64,000 nucleotides of DNA from Paraburkholderia panacisoli (GCF_008369935.1 NZ_VTUZ01000009.1:225788-289787); one strand, 5' to 3'; numbered from the stretch's first letter, positions 34,537 to 43,230 are shown. Notes: a model not told the origin generated them from the letters alone. Numbers and translations are program-made.

Positions 34537-35982
34537 ATGTCTTTTGCCTCGCTTGGCCTGATCGATCCCTTGCTGCGTAATGTGCAGGACCTCAACTACC
34601 AGACACCTACGCCGGTGCAGACCAAGGCGATTCCTGCTGTGCTCAGTGGCAAGGACGTCATGGCTGCGGCACAAACCGGCACTGGCAAAACGGCGGGTTT
34701 TGCGCTGCCGCTGTTGCAACGGCTGGTGCAACACGGCCCGGCGGTGTTCAGCAACCGCGCGCGTGTTCTGGTGCTGGTGCCCACGCGTGAACTGGCCGAA
34801 CAAGTCCTGCAAAGCTTTATCGATTACGGCAAAGGCCTCGACTTACGATTTCTGGCCGCCTACGGCGGTGTGAGTATCAACCCGCAGATGATGAAGTTGC
34901 GCAAGGGCGTGGATGTGCTCGTTGCCACGCCGGGCCGTTTGCTAGATCTCAATCGCCAGAACGCAGTGCAGTTTGATCAAGTACAAACGCTGGTGCTGGA
35001 TGAGGCCGACCGCATGCTGGATCTGGGCTTTGCGCGCGAACTCAACGCCGTCTTTGCTGCCTTGCCCGCTCAGCGCCAGACCCTGCTGTTCTCTGCCACG
35101 TTTACCGATGATATCCACGCCATGGCGGCGGGCATTCTGCGCGGCCCGGTCAATATCAGCGTCAGCCCGCCCAATGCCACGGCCAGCAAGATCAAGCAGT
35201 GGGTGGTGCCGGTGGATAAAAAGAACAAGCCTGACCTCTTCATGCACCTTGTGGCTGAGAACAACTGGGAGCACGCGCTGGTGTTCGTCAAAACCCGCAA
35301 TGGCGTGGATTACCTGGCGGCCATGCTGGATGAAGCGGGCTATGCGGTCGACACCATCCACGGCGACAAACCGCAACCCGCGCGCCTGCGTGCGCTGGAG
35401 CGCTTCAAGACGGGCGAAGTACATATGCTGGTAGCCACCGATGTGGCAGCGCGCGGGCTTGATATCGACGACCTGCCGCTGGTGATCAACGTTGATCTGC
35501 CGATCGTGGCGCAAGACTATGTGCACCGTATTGGCCGTACCGGCCGCGCGGGCGCCAGCGGCGTGGCGGTGTCCCTTGTGTGTGCCGATGAAGCGCCGCA
35601 ACTGGCCGCGATTGAAGCGCTGATCCGGCAAACGCTGCCCCGTGAAGAAGAGCCGGGTTTTGAAGCCGAACACCGCGTGCCGCAAACTAGCGCGACGGGC
35701 CAGATCATCAAGAAACCCAAAAAGCCTAAGAAGCCGAAAGTGCCGCAAGCTGCGCCGGGCGCCATGCAGGTGCTCAGCAAAAAACCGCACCCGCAAAGTG
35801 GCGAAAACAAACGCAAGCCTGCGGCGCAGCGCGCTGTGGCCGCGGGGAAAGGCACAAGCTTGTCGAGCGGTAACCCATTCAGCGTGCAAAAGCCACGCAG
35901 CAAACCCGCCAGCAAGCCAGCTGCGGGTTCACTTAAGCCGGCTGGCAAACCCACTGGTGGCCGCGGCAAACGCCAACCCTGA
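34537..35982 (+). CDS. rhlE: DEAD-box RNA helicase RhlE
   Basis: A 481-residue ATP-dependent RNA helicase. Q-motif region NYQTPTPVQTKAIP, Walker A AAQTGTGKT (about 44-52), PTRELAEQV, the DEAD box LVLDEADRMLDLGFA, SAT motif LLFSATF, and motif VI HRIGRTGRAG are all present. The C-terminal ~100 residues are a lysine/proline-rich RNA-binding tail (KKPKKPKKPKVPQ). RhlE unwinds rRNA and RNA-decay substrates in the cytoplasm. It is bracketed by the IS6-type derivative on the left and a 118-bp inverted-repeat element on the right, so it may have arrived as a module. Confidence 0.92.
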   Translation: MSFASLGLIDPLLRNVQDLNYQTPTPVQTKAIPAVLSGKDVMAAAQTGTGKTAGFALPLLQRLVQHGPAVFSNRARVLVLVPTRELAEQVLQSFIDYGKGLDLRFLAAYGGVSINPQMMKLRKGVDVLVATPGRLLDLNRQNAVQFDQVQTLVLDEADRMLDLGFARELNAVFAALPAQRQTLLFSATFTDDIHAMAAGILRGPVNISVSPPNATASKIKQWVVPVDKKNKPDLFMHLVAENNWEHALVFVKTRNGVDYLAAMLDEAGYAVDTIHGDKPQPARLRALERFKTGEVHMLVATDVAARGLDIDDLPLVINVDLPIVAQDYVHRIGRTGRAGASGVAVSLVCADEAPQLAAIEALIRQTLPREEEPGFEAEHRVPQTSATGQIIKKPKKPKKPKVPQAAPGAMQVLSKKPHPQSGENKRKPAAQRAVAAGKGTSLSSGNPFSVQKPRSKPASKPAAGSLKPAGKPTGGRGKRQP

Positions 35983-36000
35983 TCCGTGGGGATGAGTAAC

Positions 36001-36118
36001 GGCTTTGATAATCATATAGCCGACCTCCCTCCGTTCGAATCGAACGGCCGGCCGTACAGTCAGGGTGCGAACACCGACGTGACGCACAGGAGGCCGGCTA
36101 TATGATTATCAAAGCCTC
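36001..36118. repeat. 118-bp element with long terminal inverted repeats
   Basis: The first 28 bases (GGCTTTGATAATCATATAGC onward) recur as the reverse complement at the other end with one mismatch. The centre holds a perfect small palindrome (CCGTTCG-AAT-CGAACGG). No reading frame and no flanking duplication is visible. It may be a MITE-like or REP-like element, or a large bidirectional terminator between rhlE and the porin gene. Confidence 0.7.
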
Positions 36119-36139
36119 CGACGCGGGGTCCGCGTCGGG
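36118..36139 (-). terminator. Hairpin downstream of the porin gene
   Basis: CCGACGCGG and CCGCGTCGG pair perfectly over 9 bp with a short loop, 18 bases beyond the porin stop codon. No T run is evident. Confidence 0.5.
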
Positions 36140-36156
36140 AGGGTATGAACGCGTCT

Positions 36157-37332
36157 TTAGAACATCGTGCGAAGTCCGATTGCCACGCCTACCTGATTGG
36201 TCCGGCCAATGGTGTTGGTCGGAACGCCCTCGCCGTTGACCCCGCCCGGATAGTCGGCGGAGAAGGCGCCTGTGCCGCGCGCGAAGTCCGTGATCCCGTA
36301 GACTTCCGTGCGCTTCGTGAACGAGTATTCGGCGAGAACAGTAGCCGATTGGTTCACCCCCCTGCCGAGCGTGCCGTCGAGCAGTTCAGCATTGCGCGTC
36401 TGCCCGTAGTAGTAGGCGAACGTGAACAGCAGCGCAGGCATGGCGTGCCAATTCGCACCGACGTAATAGGTGTCGTCGATACGGTTGGGGCTGCCACCCT
36501 TCAGTGTCGGCGCGCCAGATTGCTGCATGTAGCTGTCAGTCAAACCAGTCTGGTCCTGCCCCCGCAGCCAGCCGGCCAGGAGGCGGATGTCGTGGGTGAC
36601 CTGAAACGCGCCGCTGATGTGCAGGAAGTTGGTCTTGGCGCCATTGATTGAGCTGCCGACACTGGTGCCGACCGAAGAGCCAGTCGCAGATGTGGGAACG
36701 GAGACCTGCTGGAAGCCTGCGTTGAGCATGGCAGGGCCGTACGTGTACGTCAGTTCCACGGCATAGGTGGCGCCGAGACCGACCGCGCCCGGCTGATTGC
36801 CAAAGCCGTAAAGGGCATTGACATCCAAACCATCGAAGCTGCCCTTGTACTTGACCGAGTTGTTGACTTCGAGGTAAGGGCCGATGCCGTTATACATCCA
36901 GCTGTTTTGCCAATAGTTGCCAACGGTCAGCGGGTCGAAGATATCGCCCAAGGTGTCGTAGGCCGGCGCATATTGTCTGCCAAAGGTCAGCGAGCCCCAC
37001 GTTTTGTTCGAAAGACCCACGAAAGCTTGCCGACTGAACAGTACGCCAGGCTCGTGTAGTTGCCCATTGAAGGCTTCGAAGCCGTTTTCGAGGCGGAAGA
37101 TTGCGGACCAGCCGTCCCCCAGATCCTCACTGCCCCTCAACCCCCAGCGGCTGTGGGTTTCCGGGCCGGACGTCATAGCGACCTGGTCGTTGCCGCCCGG
37201 GCCAGCATTCGTCTGATACCGGATGGCTTCATCGACGATGCCGTACAGTGTGACCGAGCTTTGTGCGAATGCCGACGACGCCGCGGCAGCGAAAAGCACG
37301 CCAGTGGCGCTGGAAATAAGTATTTTTTTCAT
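36157..37332 (-). CDS. General porin (Burkholderia-type OmpC-like)
   Basis: A 391-residue outer-membrane beta-barrel porin. The signal peptide is MKKILISSATGVLFAAAASS with cleavage after AFA. The mature protein opens QSSVTLYGIVDEAIRYQTN, contains the usual SRWGLRGSEDLGDGWSAIF and LENGFEAFNG, the loop-3 region, and ends GVAIGLRTMF with the C-terminal phenylalanine needed for BAM assembly. Start ATG 37332 is preferred over a TTG two codons earlier. About 440 bases of AT-richer DNA precede it. Confidence 0.92.
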   Translation of the reverse strand: MKKILISSATGVLFAAAASSAFAQSSVTLYGIVDEAIRYQTNAGPGGNDQVAMTSGPETHSRWGLRGSEDLGDGWSAIFRLENGFEAFNGQLHEPGVLFSRQAFVGLSNKTWGSLTFGRQYAPAYDTLGDIFDPLTVGNYWQNSWMYNGIGPYLEVNNSVKYKGSFDGLDVNALYGFGNQPGAVGLGATYAVELTYTYGPAMLNAGFQQVSVPTSATGSSVGTSVGSSINGAKTNFLHISGAFQVTHDIRLLAGWLRGQDQTGLTDSYMQQSGAPTLKGGSPNRIDDTYYVGANWHAMPALLFTFAYYYGQTRNAELLDGTLGRGVNQSATVLAEYSFTKRTEVYGITDFARGTGAFSADYPGGVNGEGVPTNTIGRTNQVGVAIGLRTMF

Positions 37333-37779
37333 TAGCAATCCACAGTAATTGGTAAGCTGACTGGGAAAGTTTTTCCACGCTCGAACATTAAGACCGTGAA
37401 GGGAGCGTAGCGTGTCATTTCATTGAGGCACAGATATTAGTTACGGAGTGTTGTTTATTTGCAGTGTCGGGACAGGTGTGCGCAAATCGTCTGATAATTT
37501 TATGTGCAGGATAACGACTTATCAGTTGGGTCTTGATGCGCTGCGCTGCCTTGAGCACGAGGCATTGCCGATTCAGGGCGGCCAGGGAATGGAGAAGGAT
37601 TGCTTATTATTGCTGCGGCAACAGAGCTTTAATATAAAAAATGAATTAAGCGGAACAATACTTTCGACGACGCGAAGTCCACTGCACACCGCTCACCGTT
37701 CCAGAAAAGCAGGGAAAAGCAGAAAATAGCGGGTTTGACTGAGGCAAGCGACAGGCGTACGCATGCAAAGGGACATCGC
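37333..37779. other. AT-richer upstream region of the porin gene
   Basis: About 450 bases. A 93-codon frame on the plus strand (MLFICSVGTGVRKSSDNFMC...) is open but unlike a real protein. The lower GC content compared with neighbours suits a regulated promoter region; no specific site could be assigned. Confidence 0.4.
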
Positions 37780-38064
37780 ATGAATCTCCCGTATTTATTC
37801 TCAAAGAACACGGGCGCAATCCTGCTCGATATGAATCCCGACCGGCGCATGGCCGAGAACGTGCGGAACGCTATCGAGGACCGTGGCGACAAGGTCGTCG
37901 ACCTGCACGTATGGCGGGTGGGTCCGGGTCACATGAGCGCCGTGGTGTCGGTGGCAACAGGTGAACCCCAGCGAGACTCGCGCTTCTATCACGCGGTGCT
38001 TGAGCACTTCAAGGGGCTGTCGCATGTCACCGTTGAAGTGCAGCCTTCACACGCGGCGGCCTGA
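37780..38064 (+). pseudogene. C-terminal domain of a CDF (DmeF-type) metal efflux transporter
   Basis: 94 residues reading LLDMNPDRRMAENVRNAIED, RGDKVVDLHVWRVGPGHMSA and LSHVTVEVQPSH, which is the cytoplasmic metal-binding C-terminal domain of DmeF-like cation diffusion facilitators. All six transmembrane helices are absent. AGGGA precedes the ATG, so the domain could still be made as a small soluble protein, but it cannot transport. It is followed at once by another broken gene. Confidence 0.75.
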
Positions 38065-38067
38065 CAC

Positions 38068-38285
38068 ATGGCAGTCAAGTCGCCGTGCATCGATGTGTGT
38101 GCCTTCGATGGAACGGTGATTTCGCCGAGCAGTGGGCGCTCAACGACATGCCTCATATCCGGGCGGCCATGCTCGAGCTGCTCCCGGCGACCTCGACCTG
38201 GCCGTCACCCAGGCTATGGGCGGCCTACAAGAACGCGATCCGCGCGCCTCGCGGTTCATGGCTGCGCCGGCTGATAGGCCGCTAG
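38068..38285 (+). pseudogene. DUF1289 N-terminus fused to an unrelated fragment
   Basis: ATG 38068 opens MAVKSPCIDVCAFDG, the start of a DUF1289 (cysteine-rich Fe-S/zinc) protein, then diverges before the second CxxC. In another frame the next 180 bases read DFAEQWALNDMPHIRAAMLE, LLPATSTWPSPRLWAAYKNA, a plausible piece of a different protein. The join is a recombination or deletion scar. Confidence 0.55.
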
Positions 38286-38349
38286 CGAAACAGCTGCTTC
38301 GCAACGCATTCGGTCCACACCGCTAGCGCGCCATTGCTCCATGGCTGAG

Positions 38350-38712
38350 TCAGCGTGCGTCTCGCGGAATGGTTAACGGCTTCGCGAATGCGCACGGCAG
38401 TGGAGCGCAGCGTGACAGGACGACCGATGGCTCAACCTGCGTAGGCAGGCCTGCTGCCAGGTCACCAAGCGCGGCGAAGAAGTCAGCCGCTGGAAGCGAA
38501 GCAATCTCATGCAACCGGCCCAGCACGACCGAGTCATCAAACTCTACCGCAAGCTCCTTCCGCAGCATCTCGAACACCGTGAAGACCACGTCTGCATGGC
38601 TACGTAATTCCGTTTGTCCATTGGTGCTCTCTCCGCGAAAGCGACATTTTACCGTCCGTGGAAATCGACGACGGGAGACGCGCATAATGGCGGCGTCACC
38701 GAAGCTTTCCAC
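38350..38712 (-). CDS. Hypothetical protein, doubtful
   Basis: A 120-codon frame whose middle (ELRSHADVVFTVFEMLRKEL, DSVVLGRLHEIASLPAADFF) looks like an amphipathic helical protein, while both ends look random. It overlaps the region upstream of the TetR gene and would be divergent from it. Possibly a remnant; start uncertain. Confidence 0.3.
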   Translation of the reverse strand: MESFGDAAIMRVSRRRFPRTVKCRFRGESTNGQTELRSHADVVFTVFEMLRKELAVEFDDSVVLGRLHEIASLPAADFFAALGDLAAGLPTQVEPSVVLSRCAPLPCAFAKPLTIPRDAR

Positions 38713-38733
38713 TCAAAGATGGAGCCGCCGACA

Positions 38734-39435
38734 ATGAACGAACCCAAATTGAAAAGAGACCCCGAGGGCACCCGCCGGCGCATTCTGGACGCCGCGACAC
38801 AACAGTTCACAACGCAGGGGCTCGCCGGGGCGCGCGTCGACGCGATTGCGACCGCCGCGGGCACGAACGAGCGAATGCTCTATTACTATTTCCAAAGCAA
38901 GGAAGGGCTGTACGTCGCCGTCCTCGAGGCCATGTACGTGGAGTTCGCAAATCATGAAGTGAGCTTGGACCTTTCGGGGCTGCAACCTGCAGACGCCATT
39001 CGTGCGCTCGCGCTCTCCATATGGGATTACCTGAGGGCAAATCCACGCTGGCTGAGCCTCATCAACAACGAAAATCTGCATGAAGGGCAATATCTCGCAC
39101 GTTCGCCAAAACTGCGAGAAGCCATTTCCCCGGTGATTAGCCTGTTGAGCGCGACCTTGGCGCGTGGCGCAGCTGCCGGAGAATTCCGGGCCGATGTGGA
39201 CGCGCTGGATTTCTACGTGACCCTGGTCGCAATGGGCTATTACGTGGTTTCCAACCGGTTCACCCTGAAAGCGTTCGTCGGGCGGGACTACTCGGCGCCG
39301 TCTGCCATCGAGGCAGTGTCGGCGATGCAGGTCGAGATGCTGCTTTCGTTTTTGAGGCCAGCATCGGCAGCCACATCACTCTATCCTGCGAGCGCTGGCG
39401 CTGCTGCACGGGAAGACGGGGCGAGAATGAACTGA
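38734..39435 (+). CDS. TetR/AcrR-family transcriptional regulator
   Basis: A 233-residue regulator. The N-terminal HTH is RRRILDAATQQFTTQGLAGA, VDAIATAAGTNERMLYYYFQ; the C-terminal domain is TetR_C type with LSLINNENLHEGQYLARSPK. GGAG precedes ATG 38734. No transporter or enzyme gene is divergent and intact next to it, so its target is not evident; a hairpin follows about 150 bases later. Confidence 0.88.
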   Translation: MNEPKLKRDPEGTRRRILDAATQQFTTQGLAGARVDAIATAAGTNERMLYYYFQSKEGLYVAVLEAMYVEFANHEVSLDLSGLQPADAIRALALSIWDYLRANPRWLSLINNENLHEGQYLARSPKLREAISPVISLLSATLARGAAAGEFRADVDALDFYVTLVAMGYYVVSNRFTLKAFVGRDYSAPSAIEAVSAMQVEMLLSFLRPASAATSLYPASAGAAAREDGARMN

Positions 39436-39745
39436 CGGATATCCGGCTTCCCGATACAGACTTCGCCAAGGTGGTCGCGACTCGCCGCGACCCGCGTGCA
39501 GTCGCGGCGATGTCGGAACGAGGGATGGGGTAAAGCCAGAACAAGAAGGCGGTCCGGAGGAAGTAGACCGCCCGTCAACATATTCCGGTGACGGGGAGAT
39601 TGCCGTCACCGGCTGTATCGTTGCCGTGCCGTTCGAGCTTTCGCCGCCGTCGGCGTTCACGTCTTTCCGCTCGGGCCATTGCTTGACCGGAAGCGTCGGA
39701 CCGGGTCGTGCAGAGACTGACAGCAGTCCATAGAGCCGCCGGGCT
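39436..39745. other. Convergent intergenic region with hairpin
   Basis: About 310 bases between the converging TetR and PRC-barrel genes. It holds a hairpin at 39585-39612 (CCGGTGACGG / CCGTCACCGG, 10-bp perfect stem) that may end transcripts from both sides, though without a T run. No gene seen. Confidence 0.5.
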
Positions 39746-40219
39746 TCAGTTCTGGATGTCGGTCTCGCGTCCTTCGCTGATGTCCCGGGTCGCGGTCCAG
39801 TAGGGTTCGCGGTTGTAATAGTGATGGACCGTGGCGCCCCATTTTTCGTCCGCCATTGAAGGCCAGTGGTCCTTGTCGAACCCCGGCTCATCCTTGAGCC
39901 GCTGGGCCGGGATGTCCACGACGAAACACCGGTCAATTGCATCCAGTGTCAGTGCACTCCACGGGATGGCGTGCAGCGTATCCCCGATGCCGAGGAATCC
40001 CCCGGTGGAGAGGACCGCATAGGCAATCCGTCCGCTTCGCACGTCCAGCATGATGTCGGCTATCTTGCCCACGTGTTCGCCGTCGGATGACACGACCCTG
40101 TCGCCATTGAGCGTGGTCGCCGCCATCACCGCCGGTCCGGGCCCCGCGCCAGCGGTGCTGCCAACGATTTTCGCGCCGGTGCCGGCCGGGTGCAGTTGCG
40201 GGTTGGGTACAGTCATCAT
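39746..40219 (-). CDS. PRC-barrel domain protein
   Basis: A 157-residue cytosolic protein. Residues ~33-105 form a PRC barrel: MAATTLNGDRVVSSDGEHVG, KIADIMLDVRSGRIAYAVLS, IPWSALTLDAIDRCFVVDIP. The tail is aromatic and charged (GATVHHYYNREPYWTATRDI). Stress-linked PRC-barrel proteins of this layout are common in Burkholderiales. GGAG lies just before the ATG pair. Function not established. Confidence 0.85.
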   Translation of the reverse strand: MMTVPNPQLHPAGTGAKIVGSTAGAGPGPAVMAATTLNGDRVVSSDGEHVGKIADIMLDVRSGRIAYAVLSTGGFLGIGDTLHAIPWSALTLDAIDRCFVVDIPAQRLKDEPGFDKDHWPSMADEKWGATVHHYYNREPYWTATRDISEGRETDIQN

Positions 40220-40649
40220 GTGGCTCCTGAGGTTGAAACAGATAGTCGCGCAACCCCCGTGCCTGATACCTTACAAAACTTTCTTCCATGATAACTGCAA
40301 GTGGACGGCGCGAAATACGCGCATGGTGCGAAAACAGAACAGCAGTTGGTTGCAGTGGAATGGACAGAGGTTCTGCACGTGCTGGACCTCGTCACTTCGC
40401 AATATCTACGGTCAGGCCGTCTCGTTCTGGTCGAAGTGCCAGTCTTAAAACGGCGGGCGAGGCTGTGCGGCCGTCAACGGGCGGACCATAAAGAAAAGCG
40501 TCTCCAAAGGATTGCGCGGCCAAATGAAGCCTTCGCAGTGAAGACGTCTGAGGAGTATAAATTGCCGGAACCCATTCAAGTCCACGGCCGTGGCTGAATA
40601 TTTCCGCCAACTGCATGACGAGCGGCTTCAACAATCTCCGCTCAGCCGG
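40220..40649. other. Intergenic stretch
   Basis: About 430 bases between the PRC-barrel gene and the LivK-type gene. No frame shows a motif and no repeat was recognised. Confidence 0.45.
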
Positions 40650-41798
40650 TCACTCAGCGCTAATGGTCGTCACAGGCATCCACTTGGCGCCTTTAACCTG
40701 ATAGAGCGTTGAGGTCGGGTGTTTCAAGTCCCCGTACGAATCGAACGCAATCTTCCCCGTGATTCCGTCGTACTGGGTCGTCCGTAGCGCAGGCATGAAC
40801 ACCTCAGGTTTTGCCGAGTTCGCCTGTTTCATCGCGTTGATGGCCACCCAGGCACAGTCGTACGCGAATGGCGCATAAGTCAAAGTGTCTGCGCCGAATC
40901 TCTTCCTGAATTTTGCCGCGAACGCCTTTCCCTGAGGAAGCGACTCGACAGGCCGTCCATACTCCCACGCCATCGCGCCTTCAGCAGCACTGCCCGCAAC
41001 GCTGATGAAGATGCTGTCGGCGATACCGCCGCTTCCTACGAACTGTGTCCGCATGCCGAGTTGTTTCATGCGTTTAGTCAACAGTGCAGCCTGGTTATCA
41101 AGGCCGGCAAAGTACAGGAGGTCGGCATTCGCCGCCTTGATATTCGTGAGTTGCGCGTTGAACTCCACGGCCTTGTCGTTCGTGTATTCCGAGGCGACAA
41201 TGTGACCACCGGCCGCGACTACGGCCTTCTTGAATTCGTCTACAGTACCCTGGCCAAATGCCGTGCGGTCATCCATCACGGCAATGCGCTGTGCCTTGGG
41301 GACCGTTACCGCATACTTTCCTGCATTCCCGGAGTTCTGTGCGTCGGTGACGATAATCCGAAACACGTTCTTAAGGCCTTGCCGGGTTATAGCCGGGTTC
41401 GTGGCCGCCGGGTCAATCAACGGGATGCCAGCCTTTGCAAATATCGGTGACGCGGGTAACGCTACGCCGGAGTTGTAGTAGCCCACCACGGCCACCACCC
41501 CGTCGTCGACCAGTTTCTGGGCCACCTGCACACCAATGCGCGGGTCACCCTGGTCATCGACGGAGTCCAACTCGAAGCGCACCTCCTGTCCGCCCAGTTT
41601 AGGGTGCCGCGCGTTAGCTTCTTCGACGGCCAGGCGAACGCCATTCTCAATGTCCTTCCCGTTGGCAGCTCCGGCTCCCGTCAACGGGGCTGACACGCCA
41701 ATCTTCACGACCTGCTGTGCAATGGACGGGTTACACGCAAGCGACATCGCGACGGCAGTCAGCCCGGCGGTAAAAAAATTTCGTGAGGCGTTGCGCAT
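40650..41798 (-). CDS. Branched-chain amino acid-type ABC transporter substrate-binding protein (LivK-like), orphan
   Basis: A 382-residue periplasmic binding protein with signal peptide (cleavage after NPSIA). VVKIGVSAPLTGAGAANGKD and VVAVVGYYNSGVALPASPIF are the Peripla_BP_6 fingerprints. GGGAG precedes the ATG. No liv-type permease or ATPase genes are adjacent. It starts 21 bases after the stop of the full-length cupin copy on the same strand, so it belongs to the transcription unit of the collapsed second copy of the betaine locus and may bind a related solute. Confidence 0.88.
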   Translation of the reverse strand: MRNASRNFFTAGLTAVAMSLACNPSIAQQVVKIGVSAPLTGAGAANGKDIENGVRLAVEEANARHPKLGGQEVRFELDSVDDQGDPRIGVQVAQKLVDDGVVAVVGYYNSGVALPASPIFAKAGIPLIDPAATNPAITRQGLKNVFRIIVTDAQNSGNAGKYAVTVPKAQRIAVMDDRTAFGQGTVDEFKKAVVAAGGHIVASEYTNDKAVEFNAQLTNIKAANADLLYFAGLDNQAALLTKRMKQLGMRTQFVGSGGIADSIFISVAGSAAEGAMAWEYGRPVESLPQGKAFAAKFRKRFGADTLTYAPFAYDCAWVAINAMKQANSAKPEVFMPALRTTQYDGITGKIAFDSYGDLKHPTSTLYQVKGAKWMPVTTISAE

Positions 41799-41819
41799 TG
41801 GTTTACTCCCGGTGATGAC

Positions 41820-42239
41820 TCAGGCGTGCGTGCCTTGTGGTTGAGAAACGATGGTCGACCCGGTATGAGCAACGACCAGTACCGTACAGCCCTCTTTCGA
41901 GGAGGTGCTATGTCGCGAGCCCGCTGGGTAGCACACCGTATGTCCCGGAAGGAAATCAGTACCGTCGTCGTCTGTGAACACACCATCGAGAATCAGAATC
42001 AGCTCGGTCGAGTCGTGCAGGTGCTCGAACGAGCGCGCCCCTGGTTGCAGGCGCATCCAATAGCTGCTCCAGGCTTCATTCTCATCATCGGCAACTGGAA
42101 TCCAGAAAAACCCAGGAAGCACTGCATCCCCAATCTTCATAGGTCGCCAGTCGCGCTCATCAATCGAATACCACCGGCGGCCGTCCTTGACCTTCAATCC
42201 AAAGAGAACCATTTCATCGCGCATTTGCGTGGTAGCCAT
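41820..42239 (-). CDS. Cupin-domain protein, full-length copy of the locus cupin
   Basis: 139 residues, one cupin domain: GFFWIPVADDENEAWSSYWM, RLQPGARSFEHLHDSTELIL (motif 1), DGVFTDDDGTDFLPGHTVCY and PAGSRHSTSSKEGCTVLVVA (motif 2). About 90 N-terminal residues are nearly the same as those of the truncated copy at 49574-49855. It follows an AraC remnant by about 100 bases, just as the truncated copy follows the intact AraC gene. It may sense or process a pathway metabolite; no catalytic role is visible. Confidence 0.8.
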   Translation of the reverse strand: MATTQMRDEMVLFGLKVKDGRRWYSIDERDWRPMKIGDAVLPGFFWIPVADDENEAWSSYWMRLQPGARSFEHLHDSTELILILDGVFTDDDGTDFLPGHTVCYPAGSRHSTSSKEGCTVLVVAHTGSTIVSQPQGTHA

Positions 42240-42343
42240 TTTCTCTCTGTTCCGGTATCTGAATGAAAGAAGAAACCTTTCTTGTCATGCCTCGGCCACT
42301 TGCTGCTTTCGCCGTCGACGCCTATGTGTCAATTGCGTGCCCG

Positions 42344-42486
42344 TTAGGTTGCGGCCAATGCTGGCGATTGGCTCTGCGGTCGCGCCACGCGATAAGCCTT
42401 CGACGATTCGCCAAATTCTTTCCTGAACTCACGATCAAGATGAGAAGCGTCCGAGAAGCCACAGCACAAGACAATATCGGCGATGG
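42344..42486 (-). pseudogene. C-terminal remnant of a GbdR/GlxA-type AraC regulator
   Basis: The minus strand reads TIADIVLCCGFSDASHLDRE, FRKEFGESSKAYRVARPQSQ and ends SPALAAT, closely matching the last 46 residues of the AraC regulator at 49967-50998 (SVADIASSCGFSDSSHLGRE onward). It starts exactly where a copy of the importer's upstream region and first codons (ATG ACC CCA AAC) ends, so it is a deletion join and cannot bind DNA. Confidence 0.85.
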
Positions 42487-42985
42487 TTTGGGGTCATTCT
42501 GTCATCCCAACTCAAGTTCAAGAAATTGAAGCCGGCGACCTACTAGCCTTAACACGGACCCTGCATTTGTAGGTCTCGTTTGTTCTGGCCGGACACCCTG
42601 AGCTAGCTTCATCACTGAGGTTGGGTGCAGGAGTCGGAGGCGAACGCTGCGAGGCAGTTAGGTCGCACAAGTCACCATTCCTCGCACGATATGCAGAATA
42701 TTCGCGCGCCGGTTCGCGCGGTGCTCGTCGGTGCTTAATGCATGGATTGCAGAGTAGCAAGCCAAATTGCCCCATCCAGCTACATTTTCTGCGCACTTTC
42801 CCATACCTTTGGTAATGCAAGGCACTTGCCCATGTTCGCGGAAAAGAGGCTTAGAAAATGAGATGCTCGCGATATCAGTGTTGACGGGGGTTTGCGGTGG
42901 ATGGCAACCGACAGAAGTGGCTATTTGGGACCTTCGGTTTTCCGCAACTGGGGCTGCCTTATAGGGAATGTCCCAGGTTTGCCGC
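42487..42985. repeat. Degenerate direct repeat of the importer upstream region (copy A)
   Basis: Copies the region 61852-62365 in the same orientation, with drift and small indels. Shared landmarks in order: the start ATGACCCCAAAC (minus strand), TTCAAGAAATTGAAGCC, GGACCCTGCATTT, GTGCTCGTCGGTG, TTAATGCATG, the 56-bp block, and at the far end AGGGAATGTCCCAGGT. Confidence 0.85.
42767..42822 (-). promoter_or_regulatory. Conserved 56-bp upstream block, copy A
   Basis: Identical to 62133-62188 except for one base. It contains CCATACCTTTGGTAATG, an imperfect inverted repeat centred on TACC-NNN-GGTA, suitable for a LysR or AraC-type regulator. Conservation well above its surroundings suggests recent duplication, selection, or both. 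Confidence 0.5.
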
Positions 42986-43230
42986 CCTCCCACATCATCT
43001 TTCGTATCGCATTGACCGCGCCGGTCGTCTCATCTGCAATGCCGGCGCAAGTAGTCTGACCGCGGCAACCAGGTTGGTCGGAGTCACTGCGCCACAAGGG
43101 TCTATCGGCATCAACTGCATATCGCTGTGCCGCCGTATCCCGTGAATATTCATGCAGACCCGGCCCGCCTCACACAGGTTGTTCGAATTTGCTGTGGTCT
43201 TTTGGCCTGACATGGTCAGTTCAGACGGCA

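Noticed and set aside
34942..35889. A 315-codon minus-strand frame
   Set aside because: Antisense of rhlE, whose helicase motifs are unambiguous.
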